A DNA stretch of 64,000 bases, taken from assembly GCA_050084985.1 (NCBI GenBank), contig JBITNC010000002.1:3844001-3908000 (forward strand), in the 5' to 3' direction. The notes beneath the pieces were generated by a model. The model worked only from the letters and a program-made list of their open reading frames with translations. It did not search any database and had not been told where the DNA came from. Shown one piece after another: positions 24,780-35,560 of the stretch; position 1 is the first letter of the stretch, and the number at the start of each line of letters is the position of its first letter. The position numbers and the translations under genes were made by a program. The stretch is from Nageia nagi. Lineage: Eukaryota; Pinophyta.

Positions 24780-24930
24780 ATTGAATACACATAAAATGGA
24801 TTTTCTAAAAAAAGGCTCATAGATATGAAAAATATGGAAGAATACATAAGACTATATAATTATTTGACAAGATGCATGATATAAATATAGTTTCATGGTA
24901 TTGCAAGATACACATAAAAAGGATTTTCTA
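24780..24930 (+). pseudogene. PPR-motif relic, right arm (plus strand)
   Basis: Plus strand reads 'YEKYGRIHKTI', stop, 'LFDKMHDINIVSW' around 24815-24895. This is the mirror of the minus-strand units at 12930-13700, giving the CACTA-like element inverted PPR arms. Too short and broken to encode anything. Confidence 0.6.
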
Positions 24931-25060
24931 AAATGGGAATAAATCTCACACCATCTCACCTCACCTCCTCTCATCTTTCCTTGCAAATGTCTCTCTCTCT
25001 CCTCTAACCCCTAAGTTGGTAAACTCAAAAAAATTGAAATGGAAAAAATATTGCAATTGC

Positions 25061-25238
25061 CCACCTAATAACCCTGTGTATGCCTTTTTTTTCATTAAGG
25101 GTAAATTTATATCACCTCATTATTCTTTTGGGGGGAGGTTTAAAACTTCCCACCTAATAACCTTATGCATGCATTTTTTTTCATTAAGGGTAAATTTATA
25201 CCACCTCATTATTCTTTTATGGGGAGGTTTAAAACTTC
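25061..25238 (+). repeat. 89-bp tandem duplication
   Basis: Two copies start CCACCTAATAACC at 25061 and 25150. Each includes TTTTTTTTCATTAAGGGTAAATTTATA and ends GGGGAGGTTTAAAACTTCCC, an inverted repeat. They differ at only a few positions. They lie about 100-280 bp from the right CACTA end and look like subterminal repeats. Confidence 0.85.
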
Positions 25239-25239
25239 C

Positions 25240-25340
25240 CAACAAAAAATACCACTAAATCATTCTAATGAGGTGATTAAAAATCACCTTAAAAAAATGC
25301 CTCAATTTTCTTGCCTCCAAAGCTCTTTTTTGGTCTAGTG
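25240..25340 (-). repeat. Right CACTA terminal inverted repeat
   Basis: Read on the minus strand from 25340: CACTAGACCAAAAAAGAGCT, then GAAAATTGAGGC, then TTTAGTGGTATTTTTT. Matches the left end in order and spacing. Confidence 0.65.
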
Positions 25341-28300
25341 GATGGATTCCTTCATGTGGATGATCATGATAAACCATCCTTTTGTAGCTTTAGTTAAATA
25401 CTCCATTGCCTACTTCTTTGCAAAAACTCGATTGTATCACATATCCTTGGTAGCTTCCCATTTAATGCATCCATATAATTCCTTAGTCCATATATGATGG
25501 TTGATTCTAGTAGCATTGTTGTTGCTTTAATTTAATGGTAGCCCATGAATGCCTAAGAGCACTATGAATCTCTATTGAAAAGAAGCCAAAAGTAGATTGC
25601 ATGGATGCAACTTGGTGTATTTCTACCCATTTGCACAAATGGACTCTTTTGTAGCTCGCAATATTAGATTTTATAGATCACATAATATAGAGATAATATT
25701 TATTAATTATCTAAGACTTTTGATGGATTTATATACGTTCTCTTTGAAGACCCATGTTTGTAACTAGATAAACCTTACAACTATAATGGTGTATTATTCT
25801 TTCAACCCACTGAGAAGACCATGGGACCATTCTTTGGTCCATGACGATGTGTGGTACCATAGATGCACTAAATTAAGATATTTTGTATGTAAATATCTAA
25901 AGCATGTAATTGTTATCTTTGAAGAACTATATGATATTATTTGAATAATTATATAATTCAATAATACAAATAGTAAGAAATATTATTGTGCAACTCTTTT
26001 CTATGGTTGTGTGCTATATTTTCCATTTTTGAGCTTGTATGTATGAGAAAAAAGTTATAAATATTTACATAGAGAATATGGACCAAAACCAAGGTGATAT
26101 TAATCTATTTGGTGGCATTTTAACTAGGTGGGTAATCATTAATATTACTTTTTATGCATTTTTTCAAGAGTTATTTGTCGTTCTCTCAAACTATCCCCTT
26201 TTCAAATCGATTTTCTTCTAGAGCTATAACTTTTTCTAGACATTATTTTAATGTGATTCTTTTTTTTTTTTGGATATTTAGTTTAAATATATTTTCAACC
26301 ATATATAGCATGCCATTCTTTGTTGCCAGATCACACTTACAATCCATAATTTTTGACATACACTTACATAGTTCTACTTAATAAATCTCATGAAGTATTT
26401 TACTTCCAAATAAGTTCTGACCCATATAATCTCTTATATATGCCCCAAGCATTCCACCATTGGATAATCCTTTTCATGTAATTTCTAATATTATATAAGA
26501 ATATATGATTTTTATATTGTTAAATATATTATTCATCAAGTTTTAGTGACTATATATGACCAAATTTGTTTCTTTCCCACACATAAATTTTGTCTTTACA
26601 TAGGTGTAGATGATAAAATGCAACCCTAATTGATGGCATAACGTTTTGCTAATATATAGTGCATCTACTTAACTTATAAATATGAAGGCTATTGCTTGCA
26701 ATTCCTAACAACATAAAAATAAATATAACAATAATTTAGAATGATAAATGATCAAATAAATAAATTAAATTACCAAATTATATTTATAACACATGAGATA
26801 AGGGATTAGAGAAATATACTTGTTACTTACTTGTTCAATGAAGATACTCCTATATGGAAGCTTATCTATCATTGAGCCTTATATATTTGATTTAAGAGTG
26901 ATATGATACATGTAGCCTAGTGCTAATGCTATGGCAACATTGATTTTGGCATTCCCAAGGATGTAAGCCATAAGGTCCAAAGTCAATGTTTTTTAAGCAT
27001 ATTCTAGTAATATTTGAGAGAATGGATAATGGATAGTTGTTTAATGTAACATATATAATATTTATAGGTGGTGCTTATAGGCATAATCAATATTTTTAAG
27101 AGTATATGCATGGTTATATCTTATCAAGATAAAATCTTCATCATCATCCCATGCATATGTTTCTCCATTTATAGGAAAAACAGATTACTTGAAAGCACCA
27201 TTTTATCGTAGCATTGCTACTTATGATCTTGTGCACAAATAAAGAGAAATAATAATAAAATTTTGCTTATATATATCAACATTTATTGATAATAATAAGT
27301 GATATAATGTTAATGTCTAGATCATAATATCTTGAGATTCATATAATAACTAATTTGGATCCAAAAAAGGGTGCCAAATTAGGTGTAAACTATAGGACTT
27401 GAAGTTTATCTCCATACATGATCTGAATTTTAGCCTTTATCTCTATCCTAGACCTATATATTATATTTCTTATTTCATAATCCAAAAAACACCATGTATC
27501 ATATAATATTATCCATAATATTTACCTAGAAAACTTCATTATATGTTTTAGGCCATAATATATACCTAGAGAACTTCAAATGTAGATTTGTAGAGATTTG
27601 TATCTCCATCTATGACATATGAGTAGTTGTTGAAAATATATCTTTAATATTTATGCAACCATGTATGACGAATCATATTTTGTAATTTAGATTTTATATT
27701 TTGTAGCTCTATCTTTTCTATGTGTAATGCATTGAGAGTGGGGATTTGGGGAATCAATCAATGAGTAAATTGGTAGAGAAGATGAAAGAGTTGGACATGA
27801 ATTGGATCTTTTTATGAAGGAAAATACCTACACAAGGTGTAGAATTAATTCATCATATAGAAGTCAAACCTACACATGATATTTGTATGCCTTATGGCTA
27901 GTGATGAGTTTCTTTTGCAAAGAAAAGGAAGTCACCTATTTGGAAGCCCACCAAATTGAAGGGGTCTGATGTAGAAGAAGTTTGTTACATAGATAGATAA
28001 GTAACAACATGTGAGGGATATGGATATGTAAGAACTTGAATTTCATGCTTAAAGTTATTAAATAATGACATTAAAGATTGAAGAATGACTCTTTGATGGA
28101 AATGTGTATTATAAGTCTGAGTAGTCTATGTTGGATGCAATAAACAAATGATAACATAAAGGAAAGGAAAAGTCTATGAACATAATAACAAACTAAGATG
28201 TGTTGAGTATCTACTGTATCTACATAGTGTGTAAGTATATTTTTGTAGCAAAGAGAATCATGTAGTTTACACAACTCTACATGAAGAAACTATCATGTGA

Positions 28301-29019
28301 GAGATGAAGGCATCAAGTATATTATAATACAATAGTCATGATGTAGAAGTATTAATGTATGATCCTAGAGGATAAATATAAGGATCTTTGTGATATGTGT
28401 GATAAGACTTGCCTATGTTGGTGAATCATGTGAGGAAAAGTTGTAAAAAATCTTACATTGTACTCTTGCTATTTGTAGACATAGTGGATCTATATATTTG
28501 GTGAGAAGGAAATGTTGGATGATGAAGAAATTCCCACCACACTATGAGATTGAGAAAATATGAAGTTTTCCATGGGTGCACCTTGTATCAACATCCATTT
28601 TTGAGTAATAATTTTTGCTAGAATATTGAAATGCAAAGAAGTTTGAAATTTTATTCAATACCATAAACACTCCAAGACCAAATTCAATTGAGAGATTTAC
28701 AAATTACCTTGTCGAGAAGCCATTACTTCCATCATGGAGATTGAGTAGGGATACTAATTTAAGATAGATAATAACTAATTCACTGTGAAATATTCATAAA
28801 AGGGAAGATGACATAGTGCTCACTAGGCATATCCCATAATAAGCAATTGCAATGGAATAACCCTACACATAAGGGATAGAGAGGCTATGTATGTTGTGAA
28901 TGGTTAATATGGAGCATTTAAATAACAACCTATCCATTCATTGAATGAATGTACAATAGTAAAATATATCGAGTTAGAGACAACCTATTGAATCCTTGTG
29001 AGAAGATTTATCATGTTTC
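25341..29019. other. No recognisable genes
   Basis: AT-rich sequence without identifiable coding families. Short frames at 26039-26381 and 28071-28274 are not protein-like. If the CACTA-like element interrupted the Gypsy RT at its left side, the missing RT half should start here; I find only the weak possibility 'HEGIH' on the minus strand at 25342-25356 and do not claim it. Confidence 0.4.
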
Positions 29020-29490
29020 TTGAAAAGGTTGATTCATGGTTACTTATTGATTGGTGTGATGGAATACAACACTAACTCCTTGTGTGAAGGATTACTAGTT
29101 ACTAAATTTTATGGAGAGAATTATGAATATTATGGCATCAAAATAAAGACATTGCTTACTACAAAAGGATTATGGGACAATATTATTGTTGGTTATGAAT
29201 AACCTGAGAGTTAGAGCATGCTTTAAGTGGAGAAGAGAAGGCTTACCAATGAGAAATAATATCACTTACTTGGTGTGATGGAATACAACACTAACTCCTT
29301 GTGTGAAGGATTACTAGTTACTAAATTTTATGGAGAGAATTATGAATATTATGGAATCAAAATAAAGACATTGCTTACTACAAAAGGATTATGGGACAAT
29401 ATGATTGTTGGTTATGAATAACCTAAGAGTTAGAGCATGATTTAAGTGGAGAAGAGAAGGCTTACCAATGAGAAATAATATCACTCACTT
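29020..29490 (+). pseudogene. Copia gag N-terminal fragment, tandemly duplicated
   Basis: The frame at 29085-29200 reads 'LVTKFYGENYEYYGIKIKTL' followed by 'LTTKGLWDNIIVGYE'. This matches the start of plant Copia gag (…KF.G.NY..W...M...L...LW..V..GYE). The same sequence recurs from 29271. The W of the family is Y here, and stop codons follow at once. The role of gag (capsid formation) cannot be served by this fragment. Confidence 0.7.
29052..29489 (+). repeat. 219-bp near-perfect tandem duplication
   Basis: TGGTGTGATGGAATACAACA starts at 29052 and again at 29271. By eye the two 219-bp copies differ at about five or six positions. 219 is 73 codons, so the frame is kept. Much younger than the surrounding decay. 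Confidence 0.9.
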
Positions 29491-30427
29491 GGAGTGATAA
29501 CATAGAGTTATCTTGAAGAGGAAAAATTATGATAAGCTACATCAAGGAGGAAAACACTTGTTGAAGAATTCATGGTTTCTTCAAGAGTAACAAAATCAAA
29601 GGTACAACATCACTAATTTATGGGAATCATACAACAAGACTTGTCTTCATGGAAATGAGATCCTACTCATGAAGACATTATTAGAAGTGATAATAGTTTA
29701 TTATTTGGTTTATTACTAATGATTCTTTTATTATATATGTTGTGAATATATTGAATGTTGTTGGTGTGAATGAGGAATATCAATAATGTCTTATCAAGAT
29801 ATCATATGAAAGGAATGCAAGTTTTTAATCTTGCCATATTGTGGAGAAAACCTTGAAGAATGTTCTTGGAGTGCAAATGAATTTTGGGATATTAGGTCAC
29901 TTGGAATCAAATGAAGGTAAAGAAAATCATATATTTAAAATTCCTTGGAAGGAATCATGCACAACCATAGTAAAGAGTGAAACATTATGTCAGGAGAAAC
30001 ACTTGGTTGCATATGTAATAAGTCATTTCATGGTCATGATTATCTTGATATTTTGTGCCAAAATATGTGATAGATTTGTATGGTTAATCATTGATCATAG
30101 ATGATTATTATTGTAAATAATCAATAAGAGTATCAATAGAAACTTGGTTTAAAAACCACGATAAATTTGTAAAGCAATGGTTCAAAGACCATATAGAGAA
30201 AGAGTGGTTGTTGAAAAACAAAATTGAAGAGTTTTTTGATGAAGGGGGAATAGCTCATAAAAACGCACTCAATGTTTATTTAGAGAATAAGGCACAAGAG
30301 ATGAAAAATATCCCACATGGAGAGTGGAAGGGGTGCAAATGTCAAAGAAATAATTGGAAGAATCATAAAAGATCATTCAAATAGTTTGTGATTCTTCAAA
30401 ACTTATGGAATTAGTTCTTTTAGAATC
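29491..30427 (+). other. Decayed internal region of the same Copia-like element
   Basis: Lies between the gag fragment and a polypurine tract/LTR. Scattered open frames (for example 29841-30104) are not recognisable, and the rest of pol is absent, so the element is internally deleted or was non-autonomous. Confidence 0.4.
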
Positions 30428-30438
30428 AAGGGGGAGAA
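30428..30438 (+). other. Polypurine tract
   Basis: AAGGGGGAGAA immediately before a TGTTGG LTR start; typical Copia arrangement. Confidence 0.7.
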
Positions 30439-30742
30439 TGTTGGATTTTATCATTTTTCCTAGTTTTAGTTATGGTTTTTTAATAAGCATATTTATAGTT
30501 TTTTGCATGGTCAATGGTTTACCAAAGTCCATGTTTAGCATTTGTAATATTTATGTCTATGTTTAGTTGATTTGTTTGTCATAAGAATATTTTTCTCAAT
30601 AACTTATGTCTATTCTAGTTCTTTCCAATAACTATAAAATCATGTAATAATTCATTTATAAATAGAGTAATTTGATCATTATTCTCATCAAATGCCTAGG
30701 AATCCACTTAATGTGATGCATCTACTAATTATCATCATCAAC
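30439..30742 (+). repeat. Copia-type 3' LTR
   Basis: Starts TGTTGGATTTTATCATTTTT after the polypurine tract. Contains TATA-like words (CTATAAAATC at ~30640, TTTATAAATAGAG at ~30655) and probably ends near ATCATCATCA. The 5' LTR is not recognisable upstream. The end coordinate is approximate. Confidence 0.6.
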
Positions 30743-31373
30743 CAAAATCCTAATTTTTGACCTAATTTTTTTTTGTAACACTCGAATGACCTAGGAATGA
30801 ACCAGGCAATCCCATGAGTTTGATATGCTACTAGCTAGCTCAGCACTCACATGGCAAGATTGGCTAAGAACCTAGGGTAACCAATCCTGATAAAGTTTTT
30901 TGGTGTTCACTTTTCAACACTCACCCTATTGAAAAGATGCCTCAAAAGTAACCTCACCATTCCTATTCCACAACCCATGTGCAATAGGCTTTTTGATTAT
31001 GGTGTAGTGGTTTTCTACTTGAGGCCCATATCACCTAAGAGATCGTAGTTCCACTAAGTTAGTCATCATCTCTTGATGATAACTCTCCATCTCATAGGAG
31101 TAGTTAACTTGTCCTAGGCAAGTTTTCTTATGAGTGGGTAGCATCACCTATGGAATAATCATCATATCCCTATCTACTAATTGCAAGTGATATGAATACT
31201 AATTACCCTCACTTGTAATAGTATCTTTTTTTATTGCTATCTCCATCTAACTCACCTGTCAGAGGATATGAGTGTTAACCTGCCCATAACTATCAGTTAG
31301 TCCCACCATGTGGTTCAGTATCCCTATTCCCATAACTTGGATAGCCATGGATATTAAACAATATCCATGAGTG
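30743..31373. other. Less AT-rich non-coding block
   Basis: Markedly richer in C and G than its surroundings, with phrases such as TAGCTAGCTCAGCACTCACATGG; it could be part of another LTR or an untranslated gene remnant. It starts next to a GTGTTAC/T-run that, on the minus strand, resembles a TGTTACA LTR start. No coding sequence seen. The TRIM-like element is inserted at its right edge. Confidence 0.35.
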
Positions 31374-31378
31374 GTTGT
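31374..31378 (+). repeat. Left target-site duplication (GTTGT)
   Basis: Perfect match to 33155-33159 on the other side of the element. Confidence 0.88.
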
Positions 31379-31861
31379 TGTTAGAATTTGTAATGAAATA
31401 TTGTGAATATCTAAATTCCTTTTAAATTCAATTAATCACTTAAGGGTATGTAGATACCTTAAGAGATTAATTGAATTCTTTAATATGTAGACTTTGACTT
31501 TACCAAAGTGGTTAGTTGGTAGGTTGAAGTTAGGTGATACATTTAATGTAACCCTAACCTTACCCTTAGGTTAAAGGAAGGTTAGGGAGGTGCTCTCAAG
31601 CTATAAATACAGGGCCTCTCCTCTTGTAACATAACTAAGTTCTTGGAGTAAGATTACTCTACTAGTTGTGTAGGAGAGGAAGAGTATAGTTATAAGAGAG
31701 GCATACTTGAGAATTGAGATACTAGTTGCGGATGTACTCCCAAGGGGGGAGGAACCACATTACACTTGTGTTATCTTGAGTGATTGTGTTATCTTGTGTA
31801 TGATTGAGTTTCCTAGTCTTAGGTCCTTGAGGATTTGTTTAGATCTAGTTCAAATCCTTCA
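31379..31861 (+). repeat. 5' LTR of TRIM-like element
   Basis: TGTTAGAATTTGTAATGAAA ... CAAATCCTTCA, 483 bp. TATA box CTATAAATAC at 31601-31610; a GAGAATTGAGATACTAGTTG segment precedes the conserved GGAGGAACCAC. Confidence 0.92.
31602..31609 (+). promoter_or_regulatory. TATA box of TRIM 5' LTR
   Basis: TATAAATA, conserved as TATAAATAG in the 3' LTR (32895-32903), followed by a CTCTCCTCTTGTAACA initiator-like region. Confidence 0.55.
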
Positions 31862-31904
31862 ATTGACAACTTCACCTCTAAGAGGCCTTTTTTGATTGTA
31901 CATT

Positions 31905-32190
31905 CTAGACCTCCATGGTAAGTTTGCTCTGCATGACAAACTTGTTGTACAATTGTTATTATAGAGTGTTGATTATTTTATACCTCAGTGGTAAGTTTGC
32001 TCTGCATGACAAACTTGTTGTACATTTATACCTCCATGGTAAGTTTCCTCTGCATGAGAAACTTGTTGTACAAATTTTGAGCATATAATTAATATACCTC
32101 CGTGGTAAGTTCACTCTGTGTAAAGAACTTGTTGTACATTCTATACCTTCGTGGTGAGTTTGCTCTATGTGAGAAACTCGTTGTACAATT
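31905..32190 (+). repeat. Five tandem hairpins with compensatory stem changes (TRIM leader)
   Basis: Five ~43-bp cores, ACCTCCATGGTAAG...TTGTTGTACA, separated by 4-30 bp. Each holds a hairpin with a loop of about ten bases (CTCTGCATGA type) in the first three. Stems: AAGTTTG/CAAACTT (31920-31943), the same (31993-32016), AAGTTTC/GAAACTT (32041-32064), AAGTTC/GAACTT (32107-32130), GAGTTT/AAACTC (32156-32179). Three stem positions changed on both arms. As RNA the first stem extends outward through G-U pairs (ATGGT/GTTGT) to about twelve pairs. Its position just after the 5' LTR is where retroelement packaging or dimerisation signals lie; that function is inference. Confidence 0.82.
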
Positions 32191-32329
32191 TTTATGCTCT
32201 ATTTAAAATCAACATATGTCTATATACAACAGGTGACTATGAGTGATGGCTTGGCATCTCTGTGATGACTTATAGTGCACCATTGATCATTTATTTGTAA
32301 GATGGCATTATTTGATTCTCTTATTTGAA

Positions 32330-32661
32330 TATATGATGCATCTAACTGATTTTGTTCATGAGTTGATTGTAACATGCAGGATCTTCTTCAGAAATGCAAG
32401 TTACTCACCTTGTGAAAGCAAGCTCATGGAGACTCACATGTCAGCTTAAAGTTGATCGACTACTATGTACAGTGAAACCAGTTGTGGTTAATGATTGTAT
32501 TGTAAACCATTTTTTGTCAAATGGTAATGTAGTGAGTCTCATACTAGTTCTCAAAAAGATTCTCAAATATGTAAATGTTCTCATCTCCACTTGTATCTCT
32601 ATGGAGGAGAACTCTCTCTTACTCTCTCTATTCTTTCTTCTACGCTCTATCCCAATATTGC
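32330..32661 (+). repeat. 3' internal block shared with the 4.6-kb element
   Basis: See 23590-23944: same ordered phrases, ending CCCAATATTGCATTAAG at the polypurine tract. Open frame 32394-32666 in this block is not recognisable and is not conserved in the other copy. Confidence 0.75.
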
Positions 32662-32672
32662 ATTAAGGGGAG
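32662..32672 (+). other. Polypurine tract
   Basis: ATTAAGGGGAG directly before the 3' LTR. Confidence 0.75.
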
Positions 32673-33154
32673 TGTTAGAATTTGTAATGAAATATTGTGA
32701 ATATCTAAACTCCTTGTAAATTCAATTAATCACTTAAGGGTATGTAGATACCTTAAGAGATTAATTGAATTCTTTAATATGTAGACTTTGACTTTACCAA
32801 AGTGGTTAGTTGGTAGGTTGAAGTTAGGTGATACATTAATGTAACCCTAACCTTACCCTTGGGTTAAAAGAAGGTTAGGGAGGTGCTCTCGAGCTATAAA
32901 TAGAGGGCCTCTCCTCTTGTAACATAACTAAGTTCTTGGAGTAAGATTACTCTACTAGTTGTGTAGGAGAGGAAGAGTATAGTTGTAAGAGAGGCATACT
33001 TGAGAATTGAGATACTAGTTGTGGATGTATTCCCAAGGAGGGAGGAACCACATTACACTTGTGTTATCTTGAGTGATTGTGTTATCTTGTTTATGATTGA
33101 GTTTCCTAGTCTTAGGTCCTTGAGGATTTGTTTAGATATAGTTCAAATCCTTCA
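32673..33154 (+). repeat. 3' LTR of TRIM-like element
   Basis: TGTTAGAATTTGTAATGAAA ... CAAATCCTTCA, 482 bp, followed by the GTTGT target copy at 33155-33159. Confidence 0.92.
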
Positions 33155-33159
33155 GTTGT

Positions 33160-34650
33160 TTAGTCTAATATATTTTTAAATGCATTGATAAAAAGAACCA
33201 CCTATGTCCTATTAACCATAAACTAATGTTTTCAACAATGGATACAAGACATGTTCTAAAGTTTAACACCATTCATTCTTACCCATGAGGAGTACCTCAA
33301 AATTCTTAGTTATAGCTTATGTAGGAAGTCACATATTTTTTTGTTTATCCCATACCAATTATATTACGTATATGGATTTACTTTTTGAAATATCTTTTGA
33401 ATACATAAAGTAACAAGCTATTAGGGAGAATCTTGCCACTATTGCTACAAAAGTAATGCAATGCTAATTGGTCCTTATGCAAGCATATTCCTTTTGTTTA
33501 TCATCTAGCAAGGTAGGTTTACTTGGTAAAGGTTTTTTGTTGCATTTATTACATTCATACAAAAAGAATCTTGAATAATTCCATTTATCTCATGGGGTCC
33601 CACTGATATCCAACTTGATTCTAAGGGTTCCTAAGATATTCCAAATGCTCACAAATTATCATTTGGAACCTTAATTATAGTTTAGTACTAATTCTAAGTT
33701 GTTGGTATAATTTTGGATTTATCAAGATTAAGAACCTAATTCACCTATGACTACTACCTAACAAGTATGAAGTCTTACTCCTATTTATCAAAACATAAAA
33801 CTTAATGTGTAATAAGAGATAGCAATTTTGTCTACCCTTCATTTATCATTCAGTATACTAACAAGAGATTCATACAACATAATCCTCATTAAGCATTTCT
33901 AAATTAATAATCAATTATAAGAAGCTTGAATACATCTCAAAATTTCATTTTTCAACATATATAGTAATGACATAGCTTCCATAAACTTATTACAAGACAT
34001 TAATACATCATAAGGCTAATATACTTTAATGAATTTGGTAACTCATCATCATCATCTTGTAATAAAAATTAAATATAACATTGTTACTTATTAAGTCATT
34101 CTACACCTTTTTGTGGAAATACATCCATAGATCTTCAAACAATGAGCATCGAGCATCTCCATCATTCTTGAAACAATAAGTATTGAACATCAATCATTAC
34201 CTTGGAACTTGATGGTTGGATTGAGTATTAGGAGGGAGGAGGATCATGACTTTTTAAACTTGACCATATGAAAATGAATTTAACTATAGACCTTAGGAGA
34301 AATTATCTCCTTTCCTTGGTCAATGTACATTAATCTATTATTTATTAATCCATCTTAAATAATTAAATCATTCACAATAAGGTTTTGGATACCTTAATAA
34401 TTAATTAATGAAATTGGTACTATTTGAATTATTTTACTAAACATTATACCAATATTGTAATCTCAAAACCATAGTTTATTTAATACAAGATTCTAAAGAG
34501 TTCTTGAATTACTTATTTAAAAATATTAAACATACTTATCACCTCATTAGATACTAATTAGTTTAATTGACAAACTTAGATAATAATAAGAAAACATATT
34601 TTTATTACTCCATTTTTCCCTGCTTTCACATGAATTTAATAATATTTCTT
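33160..34650. other. No recognisable genes
   Basis: AT-rich; the part after about 34.2 kb may belong to the long LTR described next, or to the element interior. No coding sequence seen. Confidence 0.35.
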
Positions 34651-34654
34651 TACT

Positions 34655-35560
34655 AAACATCTTATTAGGACTTTAATAAAATTCATATCAAAATAAATTT
34701 ATTAATCTCTTGCTAAAGGCATAAAGAGAAATATTTGACTAGTCCCTTTAAAATATCATAAGATACATAATACGATTTGTACATGAAATTTTCTACCCCT
34801 ACATCTAGATAAAAATAAAAGAAGATCCCACTCTACTTTTGTAAATAAAATGACATGGTACCAACCTTTGAATAAAATAACCATTATGTCTCTTCAAAGG
34901 TTACAACATTTCAATCAATAATTAATGAAATTTTATCATTATAATAAACATCATATTAGGAATTTAATAAAATTTATGTCATTTATTAAACTTTAGCTAA
35001 AATCATAAGGAAAAATATTTGACTAGTCTCTTCAAAATATCATAATATAATTTATATGTGAAGTTTTCCACTTCTACATCTAAATAAAAAGAGAATAACA
35101 AAAGAAAATTCTATTCATTTATTTTTTTAAAGAAAATGACATGGTACCAACTTTTAAATGAAATGACCATTATGTCTCTTCAAATGCTACAACACTTCAA
35201 TCAATAATTAATTATATGAAACTTTATCAAATATTCTAATAAACATCATATTAAAAATTTAATAAAATTTATGTCAAAATAAATTCATTAAATTCTAACT
35301 AAAGGCATAAGGGGGAATATTTGACTAGTCTCTTTATAATATCATAATACATTTTGTATGTAAATTGTTTTTCCCCTATATCTAAATAAAAAGAATAATA
35401 AAAGAAAATCCCACTCCTTTACTTTTTAAAGAAAATGTCATGGTAATAACCTATAAATAAAAGAATCGCTATGTCTTTGTAAATGGTTCAACACTTCTAA
35501 CAAACATTAATTCTATGAAGCTTTACCAAACATTATGATAAACATCATATTAAATATTTC
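34655..35560 (-). repeat. ~295-bp tandem repeats inside a long LTR
   Basis: The phrase AAACATC(A/T)TATTA starts at 34655, 34946, 35241 and 35540, giving periods of about 291, 295 and 299 bp. Each unit contains ATTTGACTAGTC(T/C)CTT, a TCTACATCTA(A/G)ATAAAAA phrase, ATGACATGGTA(C)CAAC and CATTATGTCTCTTCAAA. The same repeats occur, inverted, at 63540-64000. Confidence 0.82.

Larger units (their letters stand above)
12193..25340. mobile_element. CACTA-type foldback element, non-autonomous, carrying PPR-derived repeats
   Basis: The left end reads CACTATACCAAAAATGG inward from 12193; the right end, on the opposite strand from 25340, reads CACTAGACCAAAAAAG. Over the first 42 bp, 33 positions agree, including a shared AATTTGAGGC or AAATTGAGGC block. 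Similarity continues loosely inward: ~90 bp of subterminal sequence, then a pyrimidine/purine-rich block (12690-12760 and, inverted, 24945-25020), then PPR relics (minus sense on the left, plus sense on the right). CACTA termini define the En/Spm superfamily. I find no TNPD-like transposase, so it would be non-autonomous. The 3-bp flanks (AGA left, GAT right) do not match, so the target duplication is unproven. A 4.6-kb LTR element is nested inside. Confidence 0.62.
31379..33154 (+). mobile_element. TRIM-like mini LTR retrotransposon (1.78 kb)
   Basis: LTRs 31379-31861 and 32673-33154 differ at only about fifteen positions by eye. The internal region is 811 bp and the target duplication is perfect (GTTGT). 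The interior has no gag or pol; it carries five hairpin repeats (31905-32190) and a 3' block shared with the 4.6-kb element at 19811. LTR architecture (TATAAATA, 'GGAGGAACCAC' region, TTCA end) also relates it to that element and to the LTR at 2523-3022. Being coding-less yet young by LTR similarity, it was probably mobilised in trans by an autonomous relative not in this window. No TGG-starting primer site follows the 5' LTR. Confidence 0.92.

Noticed and set aside
25341-25560. Continuation of the Gypsy RT on the far side of the CACTA-like element
   Set aside because: Only a short 'HEGIH'-like match on the minus strand; upstream residues do not follow RT order, and the 3-bp flanks of the element do not match.
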